From positions 1 to 64,000 of the forward strand of contig PEZS01000010.1 of the NCBI GenBank assembly GCA_002778785.1: a DNA stretch of 64,000 bases, in the 5' to 3' direction. Source of the stretch: Bdellovibrionales bacterium CG10_big_fil_rev_8_21_14_0_10_45_34. GTDB taxonomy: Bacteria > Bdellovibrionota > Bdellovibrionia > Bdellovibrionales > 1-14-0-10-45-34. This document shows, in pieces, positions 1 through 8,187 of the stretch. Positions within the stretch are counted from its first letter, which is position 1; every line of letters starts with the position of its first letter. The notes beneath the pieces are model-generated. The model was given only the letters and a program-made list of their open reading frames with translations, was not told the origin of the DNA and made no database searches. Position numbers and translations under genes: made by a program.

Positions 1-1
1 T

Positions 2-200
2 CGGTGTCAGGATTATGAGGCAACGGGGCTCTTAGTGGCCCCATTACGAGTCAACTGCCCCTTTCGGTACGATTTTCAATGATTCAATTCGCAAACTTAC
101 GCGGGAGGCACGGGGGTTGGCGCGGGAGACGCAGGTACGATTCACGATGCCGGTGACGCCTCATTTGGTTCAGCACCCGCTCTATAATTTAAATGTGTAG
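2..200 (+). other. possible frameshifted 3' gene remnant
   Basis: Two short open stretches lie in tandem: frame 2 is open from the window edge to a stop at 80-82, and frame 3 is open from 36 to a TAG at 198-200. The second ends in a protein-like peptide containing LTREARGLARETQVRF and then PHLVQHPLYNL. A single frame change around 65-80 would join them into one tail of about 60 residues. This could be the decayed or frameshifted end of a gene that begins before the window. I recognise no family, and chance is a real alternative. The remaining bases up to 291 hold no gene that I can support. Confidence 0.2.
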
Positions 201-291
201 AGGTTTTCGGCAGTTGATGAAAAAAGTATAGACCAAGCCGAGATGGCCATTGAGATTACTATTCCGTCGCAACCTTTGATAAACTGGACGG

Positions 292-1860
292 ATGCGGGAA
301 AGATCTTTCAGGTTTTCAAAAATTCCTAGGCCAATTTTTAAGAGAATGTTCTCTGCTAGTGCCGAACCTTTGAAGAATTCCTTGTTATTCTCTCGAGTCG
401 GCTTAGGAGTTCTGTTTTCTTTCTTGGCTCAAGACCTTTTTGCAAAGCCACGTGTAATCGACCCGATCGATTTTTGTGTGCTTTTTTCGATTGAGGCTTT
501 GCGCCAGCCTCGTGAAGGCATTTCCGGCGATGGCAGTCGAGCCAGCGTAGTTCAGCTTAAAGTTGATGGAACTCTCGTCGGTGATCAGGTCCGCAATCCC
601 AGGTCACCACTGGGACTCGTGTTGGTTCATTTAGATGAAGCGATAAAAAAGACTTCTCTGGCCGTCAAAGAGGATTCTCGACATCTAAAGCAGCGTTTCA
701 GTAGCGCAAAGGAAAACGGAGCTTCTCTTGGTAACATCTCCAATGAAGAGGAGCCTAATGAATCACTAAGGGAAATGATAGACTGGATAAATCAGGTGCT
801 CAGTGAGTCAGGTCCTGATACTGATAGTTTGCAAAGCAGTCTTTTGAGCAGGAAGTTTTTTACGGAGATAAGCTCTGAAGCGAATCAGCGGGGCCGTGGG
901 TGGGTCGAGCGGTCAACAGAATCCATAAGCCTTCGGTCAATTTCGGCGGAACAACAAAGAAGCCTACAGAATGTAGCTCTCAAGAAGCTTTTGATATTCA
1001 AATATTTTCGAGAAGCGATTTCTAAAATAGAAAAAAGTGAGCGGACCAGAGAAGGGTCGATCGGTTCTGTAACCAAAGCCGCACAAATGAGTTTGGCTAA
1101 CTACATAAATCAGTTCCTTTTAGGGGCAGAGAATCTTCCCATCGAAAAATTAGACGAGGCTTACTATTTGGTGCGCATGGGACTTCTGTCTCTTAAGCAA
1201 TCATCTAGTGACGATCTAGATCTGGGCTTGAATTCTTATGAAGATTTGAATCTTGCCCCAATCAAAGAAAGCGACCTCCAATCTATCCTTGTGCACTTAG
1301 ACGGAATCTTTCGCCTTGGCAGAAAAAAAGTTACGGGACCGGAGCTCGGTATTGAGGAATTCATCAAGCAAGCCTTTGCTCACCCAGTTAACCTAAGTTT
1401 TTCTGCGCCTCCTTTTAGCCGTCAAGAATTGAACTTCTGGGCTGATGATGTCTTAGCCGAAGTCATGAGACGCGATTTGATAATAGATCGGGAGATTGGC
1501 TCGCCAGTTAAGGCCTCACACTTTCAAAACGAAAATGAGCGGCGAAAGCAAATCGAAGCAAACTTAATCAAATACTTTATGGATGCTATTCGCCTCGTTT
1601 CCAGTGATCTGTTTCTTGGACGGACTGACTCTGTGATGACTCAAATGAGCGTACTGAGTACGAACTTCGATACTGTCAGCAGTATTTTGCTGTCTGATCA
1701 ACAACGGCGTACAGACTTTCTGAGGATTGGCGAGCGAGCGGGCGTAGAGGGCAGAAATGGATTGGCTCAGGCTTACATAAACGACAAATTAAATTTACTA
1801 AGAGTTGCGATTGATAGTTACATAAAGTTATGCCGCCCTCATGCACTGGGACGAAACTAA
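292..1860 (+). CDS. exported protein of unknown function
   Basis: A 522-residue protein that I do not recognise. The N-terminus has a basic stretch (RSFRFSKIPRPIFKR) and then a hydrophobic segment ending in an AKP-type cleavage site near residue 53 (GLGVLFSFLAQDLFAKP), so it is probably exported to the periplasm or outer membrane. A second ATG at 346 would give a more usual signal peptide length and may be the true start; neither has a strong ribosome site. The rest is mostly helical, polar and charged, without cysteine-rich or catalytic motifs. The next gene follows directly, with its ribosome site overlapping this stop codon, so the two are co-transcribed and probably act together. Confidence 0.7.
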   Translation: MRERSFRFSKIPRPIFKRMFSASAEPLKNSLLFSRVGLGVLFSFLAQDLFAKPRVIDPIDFCVLFSIEALRQPREGISGDGSRASVVQLKVDGTLVGDQVRNPRSPLGLVLVHLDEAIKKTSLAVKEDSRHLKQRFSSAKENGASLGNISNEEEPNESLREMIDWINQVLSESGPDTDSLQSSLLSRKFFTEISSEANQRGRGWVERSTESISLRSISAEQQRSLQNVALKKLLIFKYFREAISKIEKSERTREGSIGSVTKAAQMSLANYINQFLLGAENLPIEKLDEAYYLVRMGLLSLKQSSSDDLDLGLNSYEDLNLAPIKESDLQSILVHLDGIFRLGRKKVTGPELGIEEFIKQAFAHPVNLSFSAPPFSRQELNFWADDVLAEVMRRDLIIDREIGSPVKASHFQNENERRKQIEANLIKYFMDAIRLVSSDLFLGRTDSVMTQMSVLSTNFDTVSSILLSDQQRRTDFLRIGERAGVEGRNGLAQAYINDKLNLLRVAIDSYIKLCRPHALGRN

Positions 1861-1865
1861 GGAGG
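1859..1865 (+). promoter_or_regulatory. ribosome binding site AAGGAGG deciding a TTG start
   Basis: AAGGAGG begins inside the TAA stop of the upstream gene and lies 8 bases before TTG at 1874. This favours TTG 1874 over the upstream ATG at 1841, which lies inside the previous gene and has no ribosome site. The arrangement implies translational coupling. Confidence 0.7.
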
Positions 1866-1873
1866 TTAGAATT

Positions 1874-2914
1874 TTGAAAAATTGTGATTCAACTAAGACT
1901 GTAAAATACACTGATTCAACTCAAAAACACTGTGTAAATTCAAAATCAAATAAGCCTAAGGGAATTCTTTCGAAAAAGGTACCTTACTCTGCGGTGTTCT
2001 TCTCAGCGTTTTTGGGAGCTGTCGGTTTTTCGGTAACGTCGTTTTGCGATCAACTGAATAATTTTGCTTCTGCAAATGTGGCACACGATCCTCAGCAAAG
2101 TGATTACGTTGTGCTTTTCGATCCTAATATTTTTGAGAACCACAATTATCTTTTCGACTTGGCAATTGAGGCGTTTGAGGAGCGACTTCAGACAGGAGCT
2201 TGCTCAGGCGCCGCGATAGAGCTTAAGAAAGCAAATTCCCATTCGGCCAGTTTTGCAGAAAAACTGTTTCTTTTTAGTCGCACAAAAATCAAGAAGGGGC
2301 CAAAGCCAACTCTGGACTGTGCAAAGCATTTGCTCAGTCAGGCAATGAAGTTTTATTTGCTCGCTTTGCTGAGTGGCGAGGGTGAGACAGTTGAAGAGGT
2401 TGGATCTGGACCTGCAAGAATTTCTCCATTGGTGGATGTTTCGCAAAAGGGGTTTTTATTGACCTACCTGAGTGCAATGATTTTTGAACAAGTTAGTTTA
2501 TCGACCCACGATCAACTTCTAGAAAAGGTCGAACTTCTTGGCGAGAAAATTGAAACTAAAATACGCCTTCTTGAAGAAAGCGGCCTCAAACCAACCGAGG
2601 TATCTGAAGAGAACCGCACACGCGGCAAAACCTATCAGTCGAATCCTTTAGACGATGCTCTTAGTCTTCAAAGAACTGCGCTTAAGTTAAAGAGAGATCT
2701 AGCTGCCGGAGTGGCGGCTCAGCCGCAGATCCCTCACCAAGAGATACTCGAATGTGCGGTCAAGCTTGAGAGGATGCGTGATGACATTCGAGCCGCACCG
2801 ATGGAATGTTCGGGTGACTCTTTAGAAACCTTGTTGAATGCAGTGAAAAATCAAAGTTCGGATATGGCGTATCTTCGCGATGAGATTAACTTCTTGGAGT
2901 TAGAGCACCTCTAA
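1874..2914 (+). CDS. exported or membrane-anchored protein of unknown function
   Basis: A 346-residue protein starting at TTG, chosen for the perfect AAGGAGG just upstream. After a polar N-terminus of about 35 residues comes one hydrophobic segment (VPYSAVFFSAFLGAVGFSV) that could be a signal peptide or membrane anchor. The remainder is helical and charged, similar in style to the upstream unknown protein, with a few cysteines (for example TGACSG and APMECSG) that could form disulphides outside the cytoplasm. I recognise no domain. It sits last in a two-gene unit facing gcvP, which is transcribed toward it. Function unknown. Confidence 0.65.
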   Translation: MKNCDSTKTVKYTDSTQKHCVNSKSNKPKGILSKKVPYSAVFFSAFLGAVGFSVTSFCDQLNNFASANVAHDPQQSDYVVLFDPNIFENHNYLFDLAIEAFEERLQTGACSGAAIELKKANSHSASFAEKLFLFSRTKIKKGPKPTLDCAKHLLSQAMKFYLLALLSGEGETVEEVGSGPARISPLVDVSQKGFLLTYLSAMIFEQVSLSTHDQLLEKVELLGEKIETKIRLLEESGLKPTEVSEENRTRGKTYQSNPLDDALSLQRTALKLKRDLAAGVAAQPQIPHQEILECAVKLERMRDDIRAAPMECSGDSLETLLNAVKNQSSDMAYLRDEINFLELEHL

Positions 2915-3056
2915 TAACGATATTTGAGCGGTTTAATAGCGCCGAGCTATCGAGTCTTGCCACAAGTCTTCGTTCGTTCAATGCAGCTGTTAGCATGCCA
3001 GAAAGTCCGCTCCTCATCAGGCGATGTAAAATCTGAAAGCCGCTGCCGGTGAACTT

Positions 3057-6000
3057 TTAGGAGCAAGCGCAGAACAGATTTCGGTCACCGAATGCGTTAT
3101 CCACGCGATTAACTGTCGGCCAAAACTTGTTACTGCGCGCTCTCTGAGTCGGGAACACGGCAGTCTGCCTAGTGTATTTTCGGGTCCATTCTTCACTGGC
3201 TAGATCCTCAGCTGTGTGAGGTGCCAGTCGTAGTGGAGATTCTTCGAGAGTATACTTCCCCTCTCGAATTGACACAATTTCTCCGGAAATTTGAATCATG
3301 GCTTCACAAAAGGCGTCGAGCTCCGCTTTCGATTCGCTCTCCGTGGGCTCGACCATCAAAGTGCCTGCTACGGGCCAACTCATTGTCGGCGCGTGAAAGC
3401 CATAATCCATAAGTCGCTTTGCCACGTCTTCTACGGTTATGCCCGTTTCATTTTGTATCTGCCGAAAATCAAGAATGCATTCGTGAGCAACGTAGTCCCC
3501 TTGCCCTGTGTAAAGAATTGGAAAGTGGCTCTTCAACCTTTCTGCAATGTAGTTCGCGTTCAAGATAGCAATTTGCGAGGCCTTTTTGAGTCCGCTAGCT
3601 CCCATCATACGAATGTACATCCAAGAAATTGGTAAGATACTTGCGCTTCCCCAAGGAGCCGCAGAAATCATGCCTACTGATTGATCGCGAACAATTTGGT
3701 CGCCTGTCGGTTGATTCCGAATTGACTGTTCACCAGCCCCGCCTTTCTCCGCCATAAGGAAACTCCTGTTAAACGGCGAAAGTGCCGGCAGATAAGGCTT
3801 GAGATGTTCCTTCACTCCGATGGGTCCAACGCCTGGCCCACCACCCCCATGGGGAATACAAAAAGTTTTATGGAGATTGAGATGGCAAACATCAGCTCCA
3901 AAATCGGAGGGTCTGCAAAGGCCAATTTGCGCATTCATATTGGCTCCGTCCATATAAACTTGCGCACCAACTTCATGAACGAGGGAGCAGATTTCTACAA
4001 TGCTCTCTTCAAAAACGCCGTGAGTAGATGGGTATGTGATCATAATACATGCAATGTTTTTACCATGTTCTGAAATGCGAGAGCGCAGGCTTTCAAGATC
4101 GACGTTACCATTTTTATCACACTGAATGCTCACCACTTTATAGCCCGCCATAACGGCGCTAGCGGGGTTAGTGCCGTGAGCTGAAGCAGGAATTAAGCAA
4201 ATGCTCCTACCTTGTTCGCCTCGAGACTCAAAGTATTTGCGAATAACAAGCAGTCCGGCATATTCACCTTGAGAGCCAGCGTTTGGCTGAAGACTCACAG
4301 CCGAAAAACCTGTTATCTCAGAGAGCCAATCTTCCAAGCCATCAAACATTTTCAAATATCCTTGAGTATTCTTAAGATTCGTATACGGATGCAATTGCGA
4401 GACCTCTGACCAACTTACTGGCAGCATCTCGCTCGTTGCGTTGAGCTTCATGGTACAAGACCCAAGGGGAATCATGCTGTGAGCAAGAGATAAATCCTTA
4501 GATTGCAGTCGTGTAATGTATCGAAGCAGTTCAGTCTCAGAGTGATAAGAGTTAAAAACATTGTGCTGAAGATATTCAGATGTTCTTTTGAGCGAAGTTG
4601 GAATTTCTAGAGCTGTTAATTCGAAACTATTCTTAGCTTTCGCAGAAAACTCTTCAAAATTTTTATCCGAAACTTTTTTAGATTCGTTTTTCGGAACACC
4701 GCCATCTGCTAAGCTGCTACTGAGTATTTCTTTGACCTCAGTAAATCGCGTGAAGTCAAAGGTCTCTCCGAGAGAAATCGTTACGGGTAAGGAGTCAGTT
4801 TTTTTCTTCAGATCACTTCCGCTCGGCCACCTCAGTTCGATGCCAGACTTTTCGCAGTTCGTTTTTAAGGCGCTAAGCTGCGACTCATTGACAAACATTG
4901 TTACCGAGTCAAACGCAAAGTCTTCAGAGACGCGAGTGCTAGTTGAAAGAATAAATTTTTTCAATAGCTCCTTATTTTTTGCAATTTGCTCGGCAATTTT
5001 TTTGAGTCCCTTTGGGCCATGGTAGACGGCATACATGCTAGCCATAACAGCTAAGAGAACTTGTGCCGTACAAATATTGCTGGTCGCTTTTTCTCGGCGA
5101 ATATGTTGTTCGCGTGTTTGAAGAGCAAGTCTTAGCGCTCGGTTACCTCTAGAATCCTTAGAAACTCCAACAATACGCCCAGGTATTGTGCGCTTAAGAT
5201 CGTCTCTGACTGCAAAAAACGCTGCATGTGGGCCTCCAAACCCTAGGGGCACCCCAAGACGCTGACTAGAACCAAATGCAATATCAGCTCCCATCTCACC
5301 AGGAGACTTCAGCAGAGTAAGAGCCAGCAAGTCTGTGCAGACGGCAGCCATAAGTCCTTTGGATTTTAGGTCGGTAATAAGCTGAGTGTAATCACTGACT
5401 CTTGAAACCGTGTCGGGATTCGCTAAAATAAGCCCAAACGAATTTGCAAGCAGCCCTGACCAATCTTGGGTAGATGCCTCAATGAGCTCAACTTTGACCC
5501 CAATAGGCTCGGCGCGTGTTCTGACAATGTCGATAGTTTGAGGATTGGCGTTTTTGTCGAGAAGCAAAGTATTTGCCGATTTTAATTTTCTCGCAGCAAA
5601 CATGACACCCATGGCTTCGGCGGCGGCAGTGCCTTCATCAAGTAAAGAGGCATTTGCGACGGGCAGTCCCGTCAAATCGCTCACAAGGGTTTGAAAGTTC
5701 AAGAGAGCCTCGAGCCGCCCCTGCGAAATTTCTGCTTGGTAGGGAGTGTACTGTGTATACCACCCGGGATTTTCTAAAATGTTTCTTTGAATCACGGATG
5801 GCGTGAGAGTTTCGTGATAACCCATCCCGATATAAGATTTAACGACTTTGTTTTGTAACATAATGTTTTTTAGCTCTGCCAAGGCTTGGGACTCAGACAA
5901 TGCAGACGGTAAGGTGAGGGCTTTTTTTAGTTGAATTGCTTTTGGTACAACAGTTTCGCAGAGGGACTCGAGAGTGGGTTGGTTAAGTGCCCGCAGCATT

Positions 6001-6158
6001 TCAAGTACATCGGCCTCGCTGGGTCCGATATGCCGGCCCGAAAAGGAGTCGTCTCCGTTTGAGCGTCTGTCTGAGGAAGCTGCCTGCGATGATGTCTCTT
6101 CTGATGGGGGCATTGTCATAAATTTTTGGGGAGCCTTAAGTGTTTCTGTAGTTTCCAT
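3057..6158 (-). CDS. gcvP: glycine dehydrogenase (decarboxylating), P protein
   Basis: The P protein of the glycine cleavage system uses pyridoxal phosphate to decarboxylate glycine and pass the aminomethyl group to lipoyl-GcvH. The protein is full length for the fused single-chain type (1033 residues). The PLP lysine is in LNLHKTFCIPHGGGGPG (Lys764), and the N-terminal RHIGPSEADVLEML and YTPYQAEISQGRLE motifs are present. Two oddities: a polar N-terminal extension of about 40 residues, and an inserted tandem decapeptide (EQSIRNQPTG then DQIVRDQSVG, residues 810-829) before SAAPWGSASI. It follows the radical SAM gene by 39 bases with a GAGG ribosome site. gcvT and gcvH are not in the window, and there is no room for a glycine riboswitch. 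Confidence 0.97.
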   Translation of the reverse strand: METTETLKAPQKFMTMPPSEETSSQAASSDRRSNGDDSFSGRHIGPSEADVLEMLRALNQPTLESLCETVVPKAIQLKKALTLPSALSESQALAELKNIMLQNKVVKSYIGMGYHETLTPSVIQRNILENPGWYTQYTPYQAEISQGRLEALLNFQTLVSDLTGLPVANASLLDEGTAAAEAMGVMFAARKLKSANTLLLDKNANPQTIDIVRTRAEPIGVKVELIEASTQDWSGLLANSFGLILANPDTVSRVSDYTQLITDLKSKGLMAAVCTDLLALTLLKSPGEMGADIAFGSSQRLGVPLGFGGPHAAFFAVRDDLKRTIPGRIVGVSKDSRGNRALRLALQTREQHIRREKATSNICTAQVLLAVMASMYAVYHGPKGLKKIAEQIAKNKELLKKFILSTSTRVSEDFAFDSVTMFVNESQLSALKTNCEKSGIELRWPSGSDLKKKTDSLPVTISLGETFDFTRFTEVKEILSSSLADGGVPKNESKKVSDKNFEEFSAKAKNSFELTALEIPTSLKRTSEYLQHNVFNSYHSETELLRYITRLQSKDLSLAHSMIPLGSCTMKLNATSEMLPVSWSEVSQLHPYTNLKNTQGYLKMFDGLEDWLSEITGFSAVSLQPNAGSQGEYAGLLVIRKYFESRGEQGRSICLIPASAHGTNPASAVMAGYKVVSIQCDKNGNVDLESLRSRISEHGKNIACIMITYPSTHGVFEESIVEICSLVHEVGAQVYMDGANMNAQIGLCRPSDFGADVCHLNLHKTFCIPHGGGGPGVGPIGVKEHLKPYLPALSPFNRSFLMAEKGGAGEQSIRNQPTGDQIVRDQSVGMISAAPWGSASILPISWMYIRMMGASGLKKASQIAILNANYIAERLKSHFPILYTGQGDYVAHECILDFRQIQNETGITVEDVAKRLMDYGFHAPTMSWPVAGTLMVEPTESESKAELDAFCEAMIQISGEIVSIREGKYTLEESPLRLAPHTAEDLASEEWTRKYTRQTAVFPTQRARSNKFWPTVNRVDNAFGDRNLFCACS
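3672..3731 (-). repeat. in-frame 30-bp tandem duplication inside gcvP
   Basis: Two adjacent 30-base units encode EQSIRNQPTG and DQIVRDQSVG, which share the pattern acidic-Q-x-(I/V)-R-(N/D)-Q-x-x-G. Other GcvP proteins usually have only one short G(E/D)Q-x-(I/V)-G stretch here, so this looks like a diverged local duplication that kept the reading frame. Confidence 0.6.
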
Positions 6159-6197
6159 GGCCTAACCTCGTTAGTCGTTTTTGTAATCGCTGCGCAC

Positions 6198-7208
6198 TTA
6201 TTGAAGCTGAGTACTAGGGTTACCACAAAAGAGCCGGCCTTGATAACTGCCGGCTGTGCGCATCTTGGCGATAATGTGCTGAGCCACCATCATTTTATGC
6301 TTGTTCCAGTCTGGGGCGACGAGCTCATCCCACCTTTTGGCAAGAGCTCCGAGTCTGTGGACGGCAATAGAGGGGCTGAGGTGTTCTAAAAAGTCGATGG
6401 CAAGTCCGCTGTAGGCATCAAGAGAAATAGGCTCAAAAAGCCCCTGGTTGTACATTTCGGCAAGTGGAGTGTTGATAAGTACGTGCAGGTTGTGGAGCTT
6501 AACTTGCCCGATGGGCATTTGTGAGCAGATTTTGGCCGACTCAATAATGTCCTGACGAGTTTCGCCGGGGATACCAAAGATAAAATGGACTCCAAGGTCT
6601 ACGTGCGGAGCAAACTCATGGATTTTGTAAATGGCCCTGATCGATTGTGCAGCGGTGTGGCCCCGCTTTAAAAAAGCGACTTGTTCTTCGAAGAAGCTTT
6701 GTACGCCAAGCTCTACAGAGAGATAGGTGGTTTGTGAAAGCTCGCCCCAGTATTTCAGTAGGCCGGCTGATAAGCAGTCTGGCCGGGTGCCAAGCACAAT
6801 ACCGACGACGTCTTTACACTTAAGGGCGCTCTCGATGTTTTGTTTTAACTGTTCGAGGCGCACGAAAGTGTTTGTGTAGGCCTGAAAATAAACGAGAAAC
6901 TTTTTGGCTTTGTATTTTTTTGAAAGTATCGGCTTAATGACTTCAATTTGTTCGGCAACAGTTTTAGCGCGCTCTTCTGGGTAGGCGGCGGAGCCCCACT
7001 CATCGCAGAAAATACAGGTCTCCATTCCCTTAAGGCCCTGCCTATTTGGGCAATCTTCCGCGATGCTAATAGGAATTTTATAAACCTTCTCGCCAAAAAG
7101 ATTTTTGTAATGCTCACTGATGGGATTGTAAGGAAGATTCACACCCCAGCGCCGGGGTGGGCTTTGGCGATCTAAATCCCGGGGTTGGCTATCGAGTTCT
7201 AGCTCCAT
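6198..7208 (-). CDS. radical SAM protein, YhcC/TIGR01212 family
   Basis: A 336-residue radical SAM protein. The cysteine motif is the long-spaced form typical of the YhcC/TIGR01212 family: CPNRQGLKGMETCIFC, where three cysteines ligate the 4Fe-4S cluster that cleaves S-adenosylmethionine. GTRPDCL, TYLSVELGVQS and HFIFGIPGET complete the family pattern. The physiological substrate of this family is not known to me. The start ATG has AGGGG 5 bases upstream. It lies directly ahead of gcvP on the same strand with a 39-base gap, so the two are probably co-transcribed, though no metabolic link is evident. Confidence 0.88.
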   Translation of the reverse strand: MELELDSQPRDLDRQSPPRRWGVNLPYNPISEHYKNLFGEKVYKIPISIAEDCPNRQGLKGMETCIFCDEWGSAAYPEERAKTVAEQIEVIKPILSKKYKAKKFLVYFQAYTNTFVRLEQLKQNIESALKCKDVVGIVLGTRPDCLSAGLLKYWGELSQTTYLSVELGVQSFFEEQVAFLKRGHTAAQSIRAIYKIHEFAPHVDLGVHFIFGIPGETRQDIIESAKICSQMPIGQVKLHNLHVLINTPLAEMYNQGLFEPISLDAYSGLAIDFLEHLSPSIAVHRLGALAKRWDELVAPDWNKHKMMVAQHIIAKMRTAGSYQGRLFCGNPSTQLQ

Positions 7209-7457
7209 TTGCGCCCCTGGCTGCGTTGATTTAGCTGCGTAGCTTTAACTGTGTTGTTATAAGGTCGCACTAAATGCCTCTGTGGCCCTCTTCGCACCTG
7301 TAGTGGTAAATAGCTCAATGGCGCAGGTGAAGATGCATTGGTTTGTCGTATTAAATTCACTGGGTTACAGAAAGCACGGCTTTTACAAAAAAGGAAACTA
7401 AAAGAGCGGTTCACGGTTGGCCCAAGCACTTAAGGGTCTTCTCGATGACCTGAATGC
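7209..7457 (-). other. 249-bp spacer, no gene supported
   Basis: This gap separates the exported unknown protein from the radical SAM gene, both on the minus strand. It contains GCACCTG and CAGGTG half-sites around 7299-7347 that could pair across about 30 bases. The one open frame here (7199-7429, minus) has no protein-like character and overlaps the next gene. Confidence 0.35.
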
Positions 7458-8072
7458 CTACATTGAACTGGTGCCAGGCACTTGTTGGTTCGTTCTTCGG
7501 CGAAGGGGACCGATGTCGAGCGTGACTTTGGCGTTAAGGATTTTTCCGTTCTTGTTGGCCGTAACTTCAACTCGAGTCCAGTTGCTGTCGGCAAAGGTAT
7601 GAACGCTCAGGCCATTTTCAATTTGACTACCAATAAAACTAATCTCCTCCACTTTTCGTACTAGCAAATCCTTAAAGGCCTCGATTGTATCAGCATTCGT
7701 TTCATTAAGACTCGTATCCTTAAGCTGATCAAAATTGTTCAAAGCCATTTTTATTACGGATCGCTTTGCAAATTTTAAGGCCTCGATAATGTTGTTGGGA
7801 TCTTTTTCTGACAGCATTTCGGCAGTGGACTTTTCTTCAGGAGCAATCGCGTTGTCGCTACCTAAAAACTCAGCAAATTTCGAGGGGTCCCTCTCACGAA
7901 GCCTTCGAAAGTAGTCGATAGCATCTTGCTCGCTACCCATCAATTTGATGTGTTTAACTTGATTTGGTTGAATCGTTGCGACCTCGCTGTAGCCCCACAT
8001 AAGCTTTGGATGGAGTGTCAAACACAAAAAACTCACTATAAATGCTGTCAATTTGTTAGACAGGTTAGCCAT
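7458..8072 (-). CDS. exported protein of unknown function
   Basis: A 204-residue protein with a clear N-terminal signal peptide (LTAFIVSFLCLTLHPKLMWG) and an AGAGGA ribosome site 6 bases before ATG. The mature part is charged and mostly helical, then probably beta at the end (LSVHTFADSNWTRVEVTANKNGKI). No family is recognised. The last residues (QQVPGTSSM) are encoded by a GTGCCAGGCAC palindrome, so the C-terminus may have been remodelled by a small repeat element. It is divergent from the EpmA-like gene. Confidence 0.65.
   Translation of the reverse strand: MANLSNKLTAFIVSFLCLTLHPKLMWGYSEVATIQPNQVKHIKLMGSEQDAIDYFRRLRERDPSKFAEFLGSDNAIAPEEKSTAEMLSEKDPNNIIEALKFAKRSVIKMALNNFDQLKDTSLNETNADTIEAFKDLLVRKVEEISFIGSQIENGLSVHTFADSNWTRVEVTANKNGKILNAKVTLDIGPLRRRTNQQVPGTSSM
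7471..7481. repeat. GTGCCAGGCAC palindrome at a gene 3' end
   Basis: GTGCC-A-GGCAC lies in the last codons of the minus-strand gene. The same core (TGCCAGG and CCTGGCA) forms the outer ends of the hairpin at 28201-28249, so both may belong to one REP-like family. Confidence 0.4.
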
Positions 8073-8187
8073 GGGCGTCCTCTTTCGGGCGCATCTAATG
8101 GCCCGTTTGCTTTTACATCTTAGTTACTGCAAATATTAGGCTTGCCAAGAGCAAAGGCGCTTTTTGTCGTAGCCAAAGGGAGTGTAT

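Noticed and set aside
6159-6197. Glycine riboswitch ahead of gcvP
   Set aside because: The gap to the upstream gene is only 39 bases, too short for the aptamer.
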